Assembly (NCBI GenBank): GCA_017622795.1
Contig: JAGAQI010000096.1
Location: 27,449 to 91,448 of the forward strand
Source of the DNA: Lachnospiraceae bacterium
GTDB lineage: Bacteria > Bacillota > Clostridia > Lachnospirales > Lachnospiraceae
Direction: 5' to 3'
Length of the DNA stretch: 64,000 nt
The notes under the pieces are model-generated. The model was not told the DNA's origin and did no database searches. It saw only the letters and a program-made list of their open reading frames with translations. Each line of letters opens with the position of its first letter. Position 1 is the first letter of the stretch. A program made the position numbers and the translations under genes. This document shows positions 28,357 through 36,774 of the stretch, in pieces.

Positions 28357-28797
28357 TTAATTAAACGGTAATCCATTTGGTCCACAGTTCTCATAAGCAG
28401 GAAAACCACCTGTATAATCCGGAATGGATTCTTCAGCAGATTCCGCTCCAGTTTCTTCAGAACTCTTTGGACGACCTGTAAGTGCATAGCTCCAGTTCAT
28501 TACCTGGATTTTTGCCATCCAGCCGGTAGAGTTGTTATTTCTCTTGTACTCCACAAGCTCCTGGTCTCCGATAATCTGGATTGCACTTCCCTTTTTTACT
28601 TTTGCATCAATCATTCGTTGTGCGTCTTCACCATAGACAATGCAGTTGTAGAAGTTAGGATGGGTGTTCTCACCATACCCTCTGTTGACAGCAAGGCCAA
28701 ATGCGACATACTTGGTGTTCTTACCGTTCTGACTCAGTTTCAGCTCAAGGTCTGCCGTTACCCGTCCTGTGGTGATGATAGTTACTGGATCATTCAT
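28357..28797 (-). CDS. ssb: Single-stranded DNA-binding protein
   Basis: Start ATG 28797 after GGGAG gives 146 residues; the longer frame lacks a ribosome site. The OB-fold pattern is clear (TTGRVTADLELKLSQNGKNT, then FGLAVNRGYGENTHPNFYNC and AIQIIGDQELVEY). The C-terminal tail ends NCGPNGLPFN rather than the acidic DDDIPF tip, so its contacts with host replication proteins may differ. It is the first gene of the long replication/MoxR operon and protects single strands during conjugative transfer or replication. Confidence 0.9.
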   Translation of the reverse strand: MNDPVTIITTGRVTADLELKLSQNGKNTKYVAFGLAVNRGYGENTHPNFYNCIVYGEDAQRMIDAKVKKGSAIQIIGDQELVEYKRNNNSTGWMAKIQVMNWSYALTGRPKSSEETGAESAEESIPDYTGGFPAYENCGPNGLPFN

Positions 28798-28834
28798 GTT
28801 TCTTTTCTCCCTTCTTGGATTAAATTTTTGTATT

Positions 28835-28886
28835 AAAAAAAGTGCCAAAAGACTGCCATTTCATAAATGGTAATTCTTCTGACACT
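28835..28886 (-). terminator. Leader terminator/attenuator upstream of ssb
   Basis: The arms 28841-28861 and 28865-28886 form a ~20-bp imperfect stem (AGTGTCAGAAGA on one side, TCTTTTGGCACT on the other) with a 3-base loop. A run of seven Ts follows on the minus strand. It lies between the ssb promoter (-10 at 28965) and the ssb start, i.e. inside the leader RNA. This position suggests regulated termination rather than an operon end, although it could also end the toxin-antitoxin transcript. Confidence 0.7.
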
Positions 28887-28964
28887 TATTTCAATCATAA
28901 ACAACGTGTGTATGATACCAAACGGTACTTCCCTACGGAAAACACAAAAATCAACTACAGTTCT

Positions 28965-28993
28965 ATAGTAGCATAAGTTTATTCACCTGTCAA
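28965..28993 (-). promoter_or_regulatory. Promoter of the ssb/MoxR/primase operon
   Basis: On the minus strand -35 TTGACA (28988-28993) and -10 TACTAT (28965-28970) are separated by 17 bases. The -35 sits in TTGCGTTTGACAGGT, which matches the TTGCGATTTACA core of the T4SS and Tad promoters in this element. Confidence 0.7.
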
Positions 28994-29021
28994 ACGCAAA
29001 TACTGCACCGGTTCTAATACC

Positions 29022-29279
29022 TTACTTGTCATCATAATGTCCTTTACACTGCATTACTATAATAGTTTCATCCGTAACATCATACACCAGTCGGTCTTTA
29101 TCATTGATACGGCGGCTCCATAGTCCTCCTTTTAATGGCTCAGGTTTTCCTTCACCTGTAAAAGGTTGTCTCTGCACATCTTTTAACAAGGAATTAATTT
29201 TCTTTAAGGTTTTCTTATCCTGCATCTGCCAATACAGATATTCTTCCCAGGCATCTTCCGCAAATGTAATTTTACTCAA
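29022..29279 (-). CDS. yoeB: YoeB-family toxin, ribosome-dependent mRNA endonuclease
   Basis: The 85 residues match YoeB over the full length: GKPEPLKG, WSRRI, DRLVYDV and the terminal GHYDD, which contain the Glu, Arg and His residues needed for cleavage. It cuts mRNA in the ribosomal A site when free of antitoxin. The start overlaps the antitoxin gene by 8 bases. It probably stabilises the element by post-segregational killing. Confidence 0.92.
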   Translation of the reverse strand: MSKITFAEDAWEEYLYWQMQDKKTLKKINSLLKDVQRQPFTGEGKPEPLKGGLWSRRINDKDRLVYDVTDETIIVMQCKGHYDDK

Positions 29280-29544
29280 CTTCCATTGCCTCCAGTTCCT
29301 CCATGGTCTTTACAACCACGTTTCCAGCCTTTACCTGCTGTTCCGCCCTTGCAAGTTGCGCCATATTGGACTCCGAATAAAATGGTTCCACTGGAGCCGT
29401 AATATCAAACGGAATACGGCGGTCACGTAATGCCTTCTTTGCATAAATCGTAAAGAACGTGGTAAGATTCATACCCATCTCATCACACATACTATCTAAC
29501 TGCTGCTTCATATCATCATCAAGACGTATACTTACTGTTGTCAT
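29272..29544 (-). CDS. RelB/DinJ-family antitoxin
   Basis: Start ATG 29544 (after GAGGTAG) gives 90 residues. The N-terminal ribbon-helix-helix TTVSIRLDDDMKQQLDSMCD and the MNLTTFFTIYAKKAL helix are typical of RelB/DinJ proteins. It neutralises the YoeB-type toxin encoded next and represses the shared promoter. The partner is usually YefM for YoeB, so this is a mixed-family pair, a combination also known in other Firmicutes. Confidence 0.88.
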   Translation of the reverse strand: MTTVSIRLDDDMKQQLDSMCDEMGMNLTTFFTIYAKKALRDRRIPFDITAPVEPFYSESNMAQLARAEQQVKAGNVVVKTMEELEAMEVE

Positions 29545-29569
29545 ATTCACTACCTCACTTTCCAATAAT

Positions 29570-29610
29570 AGTATACTTCATTTTGAAGCAAATTGCAATA
29601 TATTTGCTTC
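29570..29610 (-). promoter_or_regulatory. Promoter and operator of the toxin-antitoxin module
   Basis: On the minus strand -35 TTGCAA (29593-29598) and -10 TATACT (29570-29575) are 17 bases apart. A perfect 9-bp inverted repeat GAAGCAAAT/ATTTGCTTC (29585-29593 and 29602-29610) overlaps the -35, and CTTCA/TGAAG lies between the two boxes. These are suitable autorepression sites for the RelB-type antitoxin. Confidence 0.8.
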
Positions 29611-29672
29611 AATTTCTTTCATTTGTATTATAATAGTATATGATATAAAGAAACAATTTATACGTAAGTTAG

Positions 29673-30356
29673 TTACACCAGTTGAAATACAATCCGCTGT
29701 TTCATGTAAAGGTTAGCCACTGCAGATAGTATAGTATATCTGATTTCAGAGAATCTTCCTTCTGTAACAAGTTTTTCACAATCATCATCTTCCTCCGGAT
29801 ACAGGCATTCCATCAGTTCCTCGTTATCCTTCAGACTTATTTTACCCTTTTCTGTACACCGGATCAGTTCTGCGATGGAAAGCGTCTGGTTCTTCACAAG
29901 GGCGAGAATCTGTTTTTCTTCCGTTTCCAGCTTTTCCTTATGAAATACTCCTATCGCTTTTTTCCAAGGCATCTTCTTACATAGTGTTAGTTTCATAAAA
30001 GATAACACCTTTTCCGGCCATCCGTCCGGCACCGGCTGTACATGCAGATGTCCTAACAGATTATAAAGTGCATCTGCACCGGTACAATCTTTACCGGATA
30101 CTACCAGTCCACGCATCATCAGTCTGTGCAGGCAATGGTCAAACTCCATCTCATCCGGAATATCAAGCTCCATCATATGCATATAAAACTTTTCTTTCAG
30201 TTCCTTGTATGTTAAAATCCGGAACGCAAGATCGCTCCATAGCAATAATTCACATGGAACCAAACCATATTCCTTATTTCCGGACACAATCGTTGGTAAC
30301 CCTCTGTTTCCCAACTTATATGTTCCAATTGCTGTATATAATGTCATCACACTCAT
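29673..30356 (-). CDS. Hypothetical protein following the sigma-factor gene
   Basis: A 227-residue soluble protein. The C-terminal half contains a possible winged-helix stretch (LVKNQTLSIAELIRCTEKGK). No family recognised. It starts 14 bases after the sigma-like gene and is probably co-transcribed, so it could be an anti-sigma or regulatory partner, but no direct evidence is visible. Confidence 0.6.
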   Translation of the reverse strand: MSVMTLYTAIGTYKLGNRGLPTIVSGNKEYGLVPCELLLWSDLAFRILTYKELKEKFYMHMMELDIPDEMEFDHCLHRLMMRGLVVSGKDCTGADALYNLLGHLHVQPVPDGWPEKVLSFMKLTLCKKMPWKKAIGVFHKEKLETEEKQILALVKNQTLSIAELIRCTEKGKISLKDNEELMECLYPEEDDDCEKLVTEGRFSEIRYTILSAVANLYMKQRIVFQLV

Positions 30357-30369
30357 CCTCTCCCTTTAC

Positions 30370-30924
30370 TTATGCTGCGTATTCTGTTCTCATCTTCTGA
30401 AGTGCTCTGGATACCCAGGCAGATACATGATTTGGTTTTACGCCGAAATGTCTGGCGATTTCATCCCCGTCATGTCCCTGGTATCTTAACCGCAATGCTG
30501 CTATTCCCTTTTTAGCTATACCGGTGAACTGCTGCTCCATCTGGTCAAGCATGAAGTCTGTCTCACGGTCAGATATTCCATGCTCTTCTTTGGCGCATAA
30601 AACATCACCATATGTAATATTTTCGTTATCTGCTACAGGAGCATCTAAATAACTGAGAGGAGCCTGAATCCTGCTGATTTTCCTGCAGTGGGATAACAAA
30701 CTGTTTTTGATTACCACATCTGCAAAGGTTACAAAAGATGCTCCCCTGTCTTCCCTGTAAGTGACAGCTGCTTTACACAGTGCTTCACATCCTGTCTGAT
30801 ATAAATCCTCATATCCTAATCCCTGTATATTTTCATTGATGGACATGGTGCCCCTTACAATCCTGTTTACCAGCTCCAAATGCTCTTCCACTAATCGTTG
30901 TTCCTTCTTGGTCATAATCCCCAT
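30370..30924 (-). CDS. Small sigma-70-family factor
   Basis: The 184 residues contain region 2 (LGYEDLYQTGCEALCKAAVT, FVTFADVVIKNSLLSHCRK) and region 4 with a helix-turn-helix (GDEIARHFGVKPNHVSAWVSR). There is no region 1 and only a short region 3, so it is closer to alternative sporulation-type factors than to the housekeeping factor. It lies in a three-gene operon in the middle of the element and may direct transcription of element genes. Confidence 0.8.
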   Translation of the reverse strand: MGIMTKKEQRLVEEHLELVNRIVRGTMSINENIQGLGYEDLYQTGCEALCKAAVTYREDRGASFVTFADVVIKNSLLSHCRKISRIQAPLSYLDAPVADNENITYGDVLCAKEEHGISDRETDFMLDQMEQQFTGIAKKGIAALRLRYQGHDGDEIARHFGVKPNHVSAWVSRALQKMRTEYAA

Positions 30925-30955
30925 ACTTCCACCTCACTTTCCTCCTGCAACGTTA

Positions 30956-31372
30956 TTAAACCGCAACCGTGATATGATTGTTTCTCAGTACTTTTCTGCA
31001 TTCTTCTATCAAACAATCACAACGGTACTCCGAAAATTCACCGATATGGGCCTGTGTATCCGTCAGGCAGAAAACATCCTGCATCCACCGGTAAGCATCC
31101 TTCCGGGAGAAAACGCCATTCTTCCAGATTGCATCAAATAAACGATGGGCTTCAATTCTCTTATGCCGCAGGTCACCATTTGCCAGTGTTCCTTTGGGAA
31201 CCAGGGTTCCTTCATGGACTCCAACATAAGCATCACATTCAGGATACCCACTGCATACATAGAGATTCTTTTCGGATGTAGCATCTTTATATACATACCG
31301 GGCACTTCTCAATACCGCATTACGTCCACAATACGGACACTTTACGGAATATTTTCTTGCTTTCTTTCCCAT
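30956..31372 (-). CDS. Zinc-finger protein
   Basis: A 138-residue protein with CPYCGRNAVLRS at the N-terminus and a second pair CSGYPECDAYVG, together a topoisomerase-type four-Cys zinc ribbon. The rest is helical. AAGGAGG precedes the ATG. Such small proteins are frequent in clostridial plasmids and conjugative elements and probably bind nucleic acid. It is the first gene of the operon with the sigma-like factor. Confidence 0.7.
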   Translation of the reverse strand: MGKKARKYSVKCPYCGRNAVLRSARYVYKDATSEKNLYVCSGYPECDAYVGVHEGTLVPKGTLANGDLRHKRIEAHRLFDAIWKNGVFSRKDAYRWMQDVFCLTDTQAHIGEFSEYRCDCLIEECRKVLRNNHITVAV

Positions 31373-31401
31373 GACGATTTCCTCCTTTCAGTCGCTTTTT
31401 T

Positions 31402-31413
31402 GAATACGTATTC
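31402..31413. promoter_or_regulatory. Palindrome GAATACGTATTC upstream of the zinc-finger/sigma operon
   Basis: A perfect 12-bp palindrome about 30 bases upstream of ATG 31372. The same core AATACGTATT occurs at 46469-46478 upstream of another element gene, which suggests an operator. No clean -35/-10 pair could be assigned, although TATACT is seen just upstream. Confidence 0.4.
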
Positions 31414-31490
31414 TGTAAGTATATTTTAAAATAAATTAAGGATGAATCCTATGGCACTGCCGCAGATTCTTAAGTCATTTGCGTCTATTC

Positions 31491-31514
31491 TGCCAGTTTC
31501 TGGCAATTTTTTAG
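31491..31514 (+). terminator. Hairpin with T-run at the end of the Tad operon
   Basis: CTGCCAG-TTT-CTGGCAA followed by six Ts reads as a terminator on the plus strand and overlaps the stop of the pilin-like gene. On the minus strand the same hairpin lacks a T-run but could stabilise the 3' end of the Tad mRNA. Confidence 0.5.
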
Positions 31515-31735
31515 TTACCAAACAGTTCCGTAATCTCCTGGGTGATACGTGGAATAACCGTTGTATTAAAAATAGTGGTCAGGGCACCTAATAACAGTGC
31601 ACCCAGCACTACGGCGATGATAATCTTAACACCATCAGAGATGTAGAAATCACCTCTCTCGTTCTTTAATACCGCCTTTACACGGCTGATTACATTCCCA
31701 GTTTTTAAAGCTACCTTATTCATCATTTTTCTCAT
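31511..31735 (-). CDS. Small pilin-like membrane protein of the Tad operon
   Basis: Start ATG 31735 after GGAG gives 74 residues. A basic N-terminus leads to NERGDFYISDGVKIIIAVVLGALLLG, i.e. a charged leader followed by one hydrophobic helix, as in Flp/Tad and other class III-type pilins. It is the last gene of the Tad operon and follows TadC after 125 bases, so it is the best candidate for the major pilin. A processing site between Gly and Asp/Phe is plausible but not proven. Confidence 0.6.
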   Translation of the reverse strand: MRKMMNKVALKTGNVISRVKAVLKNERGDFYISDGVKIIIAVVLGALLLGALTTIFNTTVIPRITQEITELFGN

Positions 31736-31860
31736 TTTTGTTTTCTCCTTTTTCTCAATCATTGTTTTGTTCTCTATGTCCGGCTGTATACCGGCTTTTA
31801 TAAGTTACCTTTCCTTCTTTCCCTGCATCACATAAGCCCCGCCTCCTTTCTCTGCAGATA

Positions 31861-32736
31861 CTAAAAGAAGCCTCCTAAAGAACTGACAACTTCTACAGAC
31901 AGTACTACGACATAAATAAGCAGAATGCAGAACAGCATCATCATGGAATACTTCTGCATCTGTTTTGGCCGTTTGGCTGCCTCCTTCTTTAAGTTGTTCT
32001 GTTCAATCTGGCGCATATCAAATACCAGCATCTTAAAATACATCTGCTGGTCGTCACCGCGAAGAGTGCCAATCAGTCCGCGGACAATATCCGACAGCAT
32101 GGTGCTGCCAACCCTGTTCTGTAACCGGAGCAATGCATTTTCATAGTTTCCGGTCTTCATATCCGCAATCGTAGTGTCCAGTTCCTGTCCAAGATGCGGT
32201 CCGGCAATACGCCGGTAGGAAATCAGAAGTTTCAGCACATCCCTGTCAGTACTAAGGGACTGCTGAATACTGACTGCAAACCTTGGGAGCTCTGCTTCAA
32301 TCAGCTTCTTTCTCTTTTTTACAATGTCAAATACCTGATGATAGGAAGAAAACCACATCAGAACAGAGAGCCCCATGACTGCAAATCCCGCCATCGGAAT
32401 AAGCAGCAATAAAAAAAGCCCTGCAAACAGGGTCAGTAAAGCCATGAGTATTGCCTTCATGGTGTAGCTCTCCGGTGTCAGGTTCATCCCCGCAATGTGC
32501 AGAGCCGCTTCCAGCTTACTCCGTTTAATAGGATCCATTTTTAAGATTGGGCTTAATTTTTCCGCAATCTTGGTGATGTATACTTCCATCAGTTTTTCAT
32601 CACCGGTACCGGTCTGCTTTTTTGCAAGCATCATTGCCCGGGAGGTTTTTGCCGTCGGTACATCCACAAACGCACACGAGAGATTGTAAATACCAAATCC
32701 CACAAATATGGAAGCCAGTATTACTAAAACTGCCAT
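31861..32736 (-). CDS. tadC: TadC-like pilus platform protein
   Basis: The 291-residue membrane protein has a GspF/TadC-type layout: an N-terminal helix, a central pair of helices and a C-terminal helix ending in VVVLSVEVVSSLGGFF. The cytoplasmic segment LSTDRDVLKLLISYRRIAG fits the family. With TadB it forms the inner-membrane platform on which the ATPase drives pilin assembly. It begins 17 bases after the TadB stop. Confidence 0.8.
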   Translation of the reverse strand: MAVLVILASIFVGFGIYNLSCAFVDVPTAKTSRAMMLAKKQTGTGDEKLMEVYITKIAEKLSPILKMDPIKRSKLEAALHIAGMNLTPESYTMKAILMALLTLFAGLFLLLLIPMAGFAVMGLSVLMWFSSYHQVFDIVKKRKKLIEAELPRFAVSIQQSLSTDRDVLKLLISYRRIAGPHLGQELDTTIADMKTGNYENALLRLQNRVGSTMLSDIVRGLIGTLRGDDQQMYFKMLVFDMRQIEQNNLKKEAAKRPKQMQKYSMMMLFCILLIYVVVLSVEVVSSLGGFF

Positions 32737-32753
32737 ATGTTTTTTCTTCCTTT

Positions 32754-33674
32754 CTATGTGTTATATTCCACTGGGCGGCTGAGTTTTAGAATCTTGGTAA
32801 ACGAGAAAAGAATAATAGCCGCACAGATGGCCAGCGTAATCTTTCCCGGTGTGGAAAACATCAAAGTTTCAAACCAGGCTTTATTCAAAACATATAAAAG
32901 AGGAATGTTGCCTATCACAAGAAACATCATAGTAATTGCTTCCTTCTTTGGCTCATTTATCATCGCCTCCAGCTCTGACTGCATAATTCTCATGTCAGAA
33001 AACTTCTGCACCGTAAAAGTCAGCGTATTCTTCATGCTTCTGTCACTCTGGCACTGGATTAGCGTATTGCACCACTCATGGAAAATACGATTTGGTACTC
33101 TCATCTTCAGAGTGTTAATAGTTGAGATCATATTGGCATTTAACATCTCCGACTCCAGCACAAATGCCTCGAAATGATTTTTTACCGGAGGATTTAAATA
33201 AGGGATATTTTCCTTTACGGACTTTAATATGTCCCCGGTGCGAAGATATGAAGTGGTAATCACTGAAATTGCTGTTTCCAGTTCCTCATTCAGGTGCTTT
33301 TTATAGGACGCCGCTGTGGATCTTAAATACCATACCGGTGCAAATGCAAAGCCGGCACCCATAATCGGTATCATGAACGGATTATCAATCAGAATAGCTG
33401 CAATGGCGCCAACGGAGAACAAAATAATGGAAATTCTCTTTACCATATTAAATCTGCCTTCCCTTCCGGTGGCAATCAACAGCTGCTCAATCTCTAATGT
33501 CTCCCTGTTAAAAAATCCTTTCGCCGGTTTTCCAAGCAGCACATCCACATCATCCTGCAGTGTACTTTTGGCCTGTGGAGATAAAAGGTTTAGGAAATCA
33601 ATAAAGCGTACATGAAAGAGTGAAAACAGCCCGCTAACTATCAGCAGGAATACAATAATCTGAACCCATTGCAT
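32754..33674 (-). CDS. tadB: TadB-like pilus platform protein
   Basis: A 306-residue protein with an N-terminal helix, two central helices (RISIILFSVGAIAAILI and PFMIPIMGAGFAFAPVW) and two at the C-terminus, as in TadB. AGGAGG lies 8 bases upstream of ATG 33674. The start overlaps the TadA end by 41 bases in another frame, so translation is probably coupled. It pairs with TadC. Confidence 0.82.
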   Translation of the reverse strand: MQWVQIIVFLLIVSGLFSLFHVRFIDFLNLLSPQAKSTLQDDVDVLLGKPAKGFFNRETLEIEQLLIATGREGRFNMVKRISIILFSVGAIAAILIDNPFMIPIMGAGFAFAPVWYLRSTAASYKKHLNEELETAISVITTSYLRTGDILKSVKENIPYLNPPVKNHFEAFVLESEMLNANMISTINTLKMRVPNRIFHEWCNTLIQCQSDRSMKNTLTFTVQKFSDMRIMQSELEAMINEPKKEAITMMFLVIGNIPLLYVLNKAWFETLMFSTPGKITLAICAAIILFSFTKILKLSRPVEYNT

Positions 33675-35061
33675 TCATTGTTCCTCCTCTCATTGCCCCA
33701 TTCTCATTAGAATCCAAAAATAGTTTCAACTTTCCTGCCGGAATACCGTTATCTAACATCCGTTTTTTCAAAGACTCTGAAATTCCGCCAAGCTTCCTGT
33801 GGCTGCCAAGAACTGTAATCTTGCCATTCTCATCCGTGCGGTTATCTTCCACATCATACTGATACAACGGACGGTAATACAGTTTTCCGTTCCGGTAATC
33901 CTCACCCTCGATAATCTGCATGATTTTTCTGGATCCATCTTCTAACTGCTTGGTAAATACAACTATCGGATATGCCTCCACCATAATCTGCATCAGGATA
34001 TCATCCGCCATATTATATTTTCTCTTTGCAAGCGTCATCATACGACGGTAGGTAGATTCCGAGGAATTGGAATGGATGGTAGTTACAACGGTGTGGCCGG
34101 TTCTGGAGCTTTCCGCAACCGACAACGCTTCCTTGGCAGAACGCATCTCGCCGACACCGATTACATCCGGATGCTTTCTAAGCACACGCTCCAAAAGAAC
34201 ATCCTGGTCAATGTCCAGTGCCGGGTTTTCATGGGGCCTGGTAAGCAGGTGGACGACGCTGTTAATGGCATGTCCGTTCTCATCCCTCTTAATCAAATCA
34301 AATTCCCGGCTTCCTTCTTCAATGGTAATCAGTCGCCGGTTGTCCGGCACCATGGAAAGCAGCCAGCTCATAACCGTTGTTTTTCCGGAACCGGTACTGC
34401 CGGCAATACAGACCGACACACCATACCGGATGCAGCAGGTTAAGAAATCTAACATCTCCTCTGTTGCGGAACCCGAAGCAATCAGCTTATCCTTGGATAC
34501 CGACTGCTGGTTGACAATTCGGATGGAAGCATTGATTCCTACCTCTGCGTCTACAATCGGCGTCTTATCTACGGATATACGGATATTTTTATCTAAGAAT
34601 CCGATAACTGACGGCATGGTATCATCAATTACCATACCGCAGGTGTTAAGAAGACGTCGGGTTACATCCACGGCATGCTGCGGAGACTGAAACCGGTCCG
34701 GAATTTTCATGGAACGTCCACCGCTCATAATAACTTCGATATCATCAAAGGCATTGATGTTTACCTCTTCAATCCCCGGTTTGTAAATCCATTTCTTTAA
34801 AAAAGAGATTCCAGCCATATCCTCAAACAGGCTGTCCTTTAATTCCTCCGTTCTCATTCCATCGATATGATAGGATTTACTGAGGATATACTGCAAAATA
34901 AATTCTTTTAATAACAGTTTTGCCTCTTCCTGATTTCCTTCCGTGGTTAACTTATCCGCATGGTTTACAGTGCAGTATTTCTGTACATCCTCCAAAATCT
35001 GGTCATACGTTACCACCTCCTGCCCGGCAGAAGCAAAAAACATATCATTCAATGACTGCAT
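33634..35061 (-). CDS. tadA: TadA/CpaF secretion ATPase
   Basis: The 475 residues contain the hexameric secretion ATPase motifs: Walker A GSTGSGKTT, Asp box RLITIEEGSREFDL, Walker B DVIGVGEMRSAKEAL and His box HTVVTTIHSNSS. The N-terminal helical bundle fits CpaF. It powers Tad pilus assembly. The start at ATG 35061 follows AGGAGG and overlaps the TadZ gene by 17 bases. Confidence 0.95.
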   Translation of the reverse strand: MQSLNDMFFASAGQEVVTYDQILEDVQKYCTVNHADKLTTEGNQEEAKLLLKEFILQYILSKSYHIDGMRTEELKDSLFEDMAGISFLKKWIYKPGIEEVNINAFDDIEVIMSGGRSMKIPDRFQSPQHAVDVTRRLLNTCGMVIDDTMPSVIGFLDKNIRISVDKTPIVDAEVGINASIRIVNQQSVSKDKLIASGSATEEMLDFLTCCIRYGVSVCIAGSTGSGKTTVMSWLLSMVPDNRRLITIEEGSREFDLIKRDENGHAINSVVHLLTRPHENPALDIDQDVLLERVLRKHPDVIGVGEMRSAKEALSVAESSRTGHTVVTTIHSNSSESTYRRMMTLAKRKYNMADDILMQIMVEAYPIVVFTKQLEDGSRKIMQIIEGEDYRNGKLYYRPLYQYDVEDNRTDENGKITVLGSHRKLGGISESLKKRMLDNGIPAGKLKLFLDSNENGAMRGGTMNAMGSDYCIPADS

Positions 35062-35890
35062 CCATAGCCTCCTCCTCTTTCTTTAATCCCTGTTGTTCTT
35101 CCAGAACTACTTCTGTTCCGTCCGGCAGGTCTGCAGGCTCTTCTTCCTGCTCCTCCTGTGGTTCTTCCAGACGTTTTCTCACCAGTTTAAGTGAACTCAA
35201 ATAACGCTGATTGCAATACCCCAGTGCTTTAAACATCTGTCCGCTGGTACCGCACCTCTCAATTTCCTTCGAGTAAGGAAGTAACCCATCAAACCCTCCA
35301 ATCAGATTATCCATCTCATCAATGGCATGGAACGGTCTTGCCAGCCCTGCAAAGGTCAGATGCTTGTCATAATGAAATTTCTCATCCGTCAGAAGAGCCT
35401 TATGTGCTTTTAAATAATTCAGGCCTCTGAGGTCCGGTGTAACAATCCGGATGACCAGATCCGCTGCTTCAATCGCGGACGGAGTAAAAAAGTTCAGCAT
35501 ATTCGAGCTGCAATCCAGAATAATATAATCCACCAGTTTAGATGCTTCCGTAATAAACAGTTTGATTTTTTCATACTTCAGCTCCGGATAAGAAAATGGA
35601 TTTTCACCTGCCGCATACCCCATTACACCGATAAACGGATACTCCTTCAAAATCACCACCCGTTCTGCAATCAATGCATTATTAATCTCAAGTCCGGTCA
35701 GTACATTACCAATGGAAGAAGCTGTTTCAATCATCCGCTCCGGCATCCATACCGGAAGCATCGGTGTACTGGAGTCCGCGTTAATAACCAGTGCTTTCTT
35801 TTTATCTGCTGTCAAAACTTTTGCAAGATTACAGCAAAACATGGACTTACCGCACCCCGGGTTTCCCCATACTGTAATAATCTTTGACAT
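35045..35890 (-). CDS. tadZ: TadZ/CpaE-like ParA-family localisation ATPase
   Basis: Start ATG 35890 after AGGAGG gives 281 residues; an earlier GTG overlaps the ribosome site. The deviant Walker A WGNPGCGKSMFCCNLA and YIILDCSSNM place it in the ParA/MinD superfamily as TadZ. An acidic, Gln/Glu-rich C-terminal tail follows. TadZ proteins place the Tad machinery in the cell. It sits between the CpaB-like and TadA genes, as in many Tad loci. Confidence 0.82.
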   Translation of the reverse strand: MSKIITVWGNPGCGKSMFCCNLAKVLTADKKKALVINADSSTPMLPVWMPERMIETASSIGNVLTGLEINNALIAERVVILKEYPFIGVMGYAAGENPFSYPELKYEKIKLFITEASKLVDYIILDCSSNMLNFFTPSAIEAADLVIRIVTPDLRGLNYLKAHKALLTDEKFHYDKHLTFAGLARPFHAIDEMDNLIGGFDGLLPYSKEIERCGTSGQMFKALGYCNQRYLSSLKLVRKRLEEPQEEQEEEPADLPDGTEVVLEEQQGLKKEEEAMDAVIE

Positions 35891-35902
35891 GATGTACACC
35901 TC

Positions 35903-36763
35903 CTATGGCAGTTCTTCCTTTTCAAATTCCGGTTCATAAACCATGTCCTCCTCGTCCTCAGAGAAAGAATCCTCCGTCCAGTCATCCGACAAATTTTCCT
36001 CTTCTTCATTAGGATCCATATCTTCGTCCGGTGTTCCGTAGATTTCCTCTAAAACCTGTTCCTGACGCAATAACAGTTCTTCCGCCAGTTTCGCATTACC
36101 ACGGCTTACTAAAGCCACATGTAATACTCCCTCATTTTCAAACCGGGTAAGCAGCATTGCCTGCTCCGGTGATGCCAGCACAGTAATTGTTGCTGTCTGC
36201 TGTTTTTCCTCATCTTCATTGAGCGGCTTTGTGTAATCTACGTCCAGGCCGTCTGCATCACTAATGGACAACACCTTAATAAATCGAAGCTCCGGTATAT
36301 CTTTTACCGGTTCTTCTTCCTCCTCTTCGTTATAATGGTAGAGGCGGACAATATCCCCATCCTGCAGTTTATCCGAAAGCGCGGTAGCCAGTGTCTGTGT
36401 AGTAATGGATAACACCACCTTGCCATCCGGGATTTCATTTAACATAGGATCCGAAGACACCGGTGTACTGCTTACCTTTTCCGCAAGAATATAGTCTCCC
36501 GGATATAAATCAGCAGCTACATAAATTCCTACTACATCCGTTTCCTTCTTGGCAACCGAACCTGGCAAATTATATTCACCCACAGTAACAACCTCTACAT
36601 CTTCTGCAGTAATCTGCATGCCGCGTGCTACCATCTGTTTCATCCGTACAACTTCGCAGGTTCCGTTCGTCTGCTTTGCTACTGCAGGTACGGCAATGAA
36701 TGCAATAATGGCAGCCATTATAATACTGAAGATGCCATAAATAAATCTGTTATTCAGCTTCAT
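35903..36763 (-). CDS. cpaB: CpaB/RcpC-like pilus assembly protein
   Basis: The 286 residues start with a membrane anchor and a SAF-like domain (VARGMQITAEDVEVV, then AADLYPGDYILAEKV), the hallmark of CpaB/RcpC. The C-terminal 50 residues are very acidic (Glu/Asp-rich), unlike most CpaB proteins. In Gram-negative bacteria CpaB works near the outer-membrane channel; in Firmicutes it is thought to act at the cell surface. It is followed by the TadZ gene after 12 bases. Confidence 0.78.
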   Translation of the reverse strand: MKLNNRFIYGIFSIIMAAIIAFIAVPAVAKQTNGTCEVVRMKQMVARGMQITAEDVEVVTVGEYNLPGSVAKKETDVVGIYVAADLYPGDYILAEKVSSTPVSSDPMLNEIPDGKVVLSITTQTLATALSDKLQDGDIVRLYHYNEEEEEEPVKDIPELRFIKVLSISDADGLDVDYTKPLNEDEEKQQTATITVLASPEQAMLLTRFENEGVLHVALVSRGNAKLAEELLLRQEQVLEEIYGTPDEDMDPNEEEENLSDDWTEDSFSEDEEDMVYEPEFEKEELP

Positions 36764-36774
36764 AAGTTACTCCT

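Noticed and set aside
34067-34690. Plus-strand open frame of 207 codons
   Set aside because: It is antisense to the TadA ATPase motifs and is explained by codon bias.
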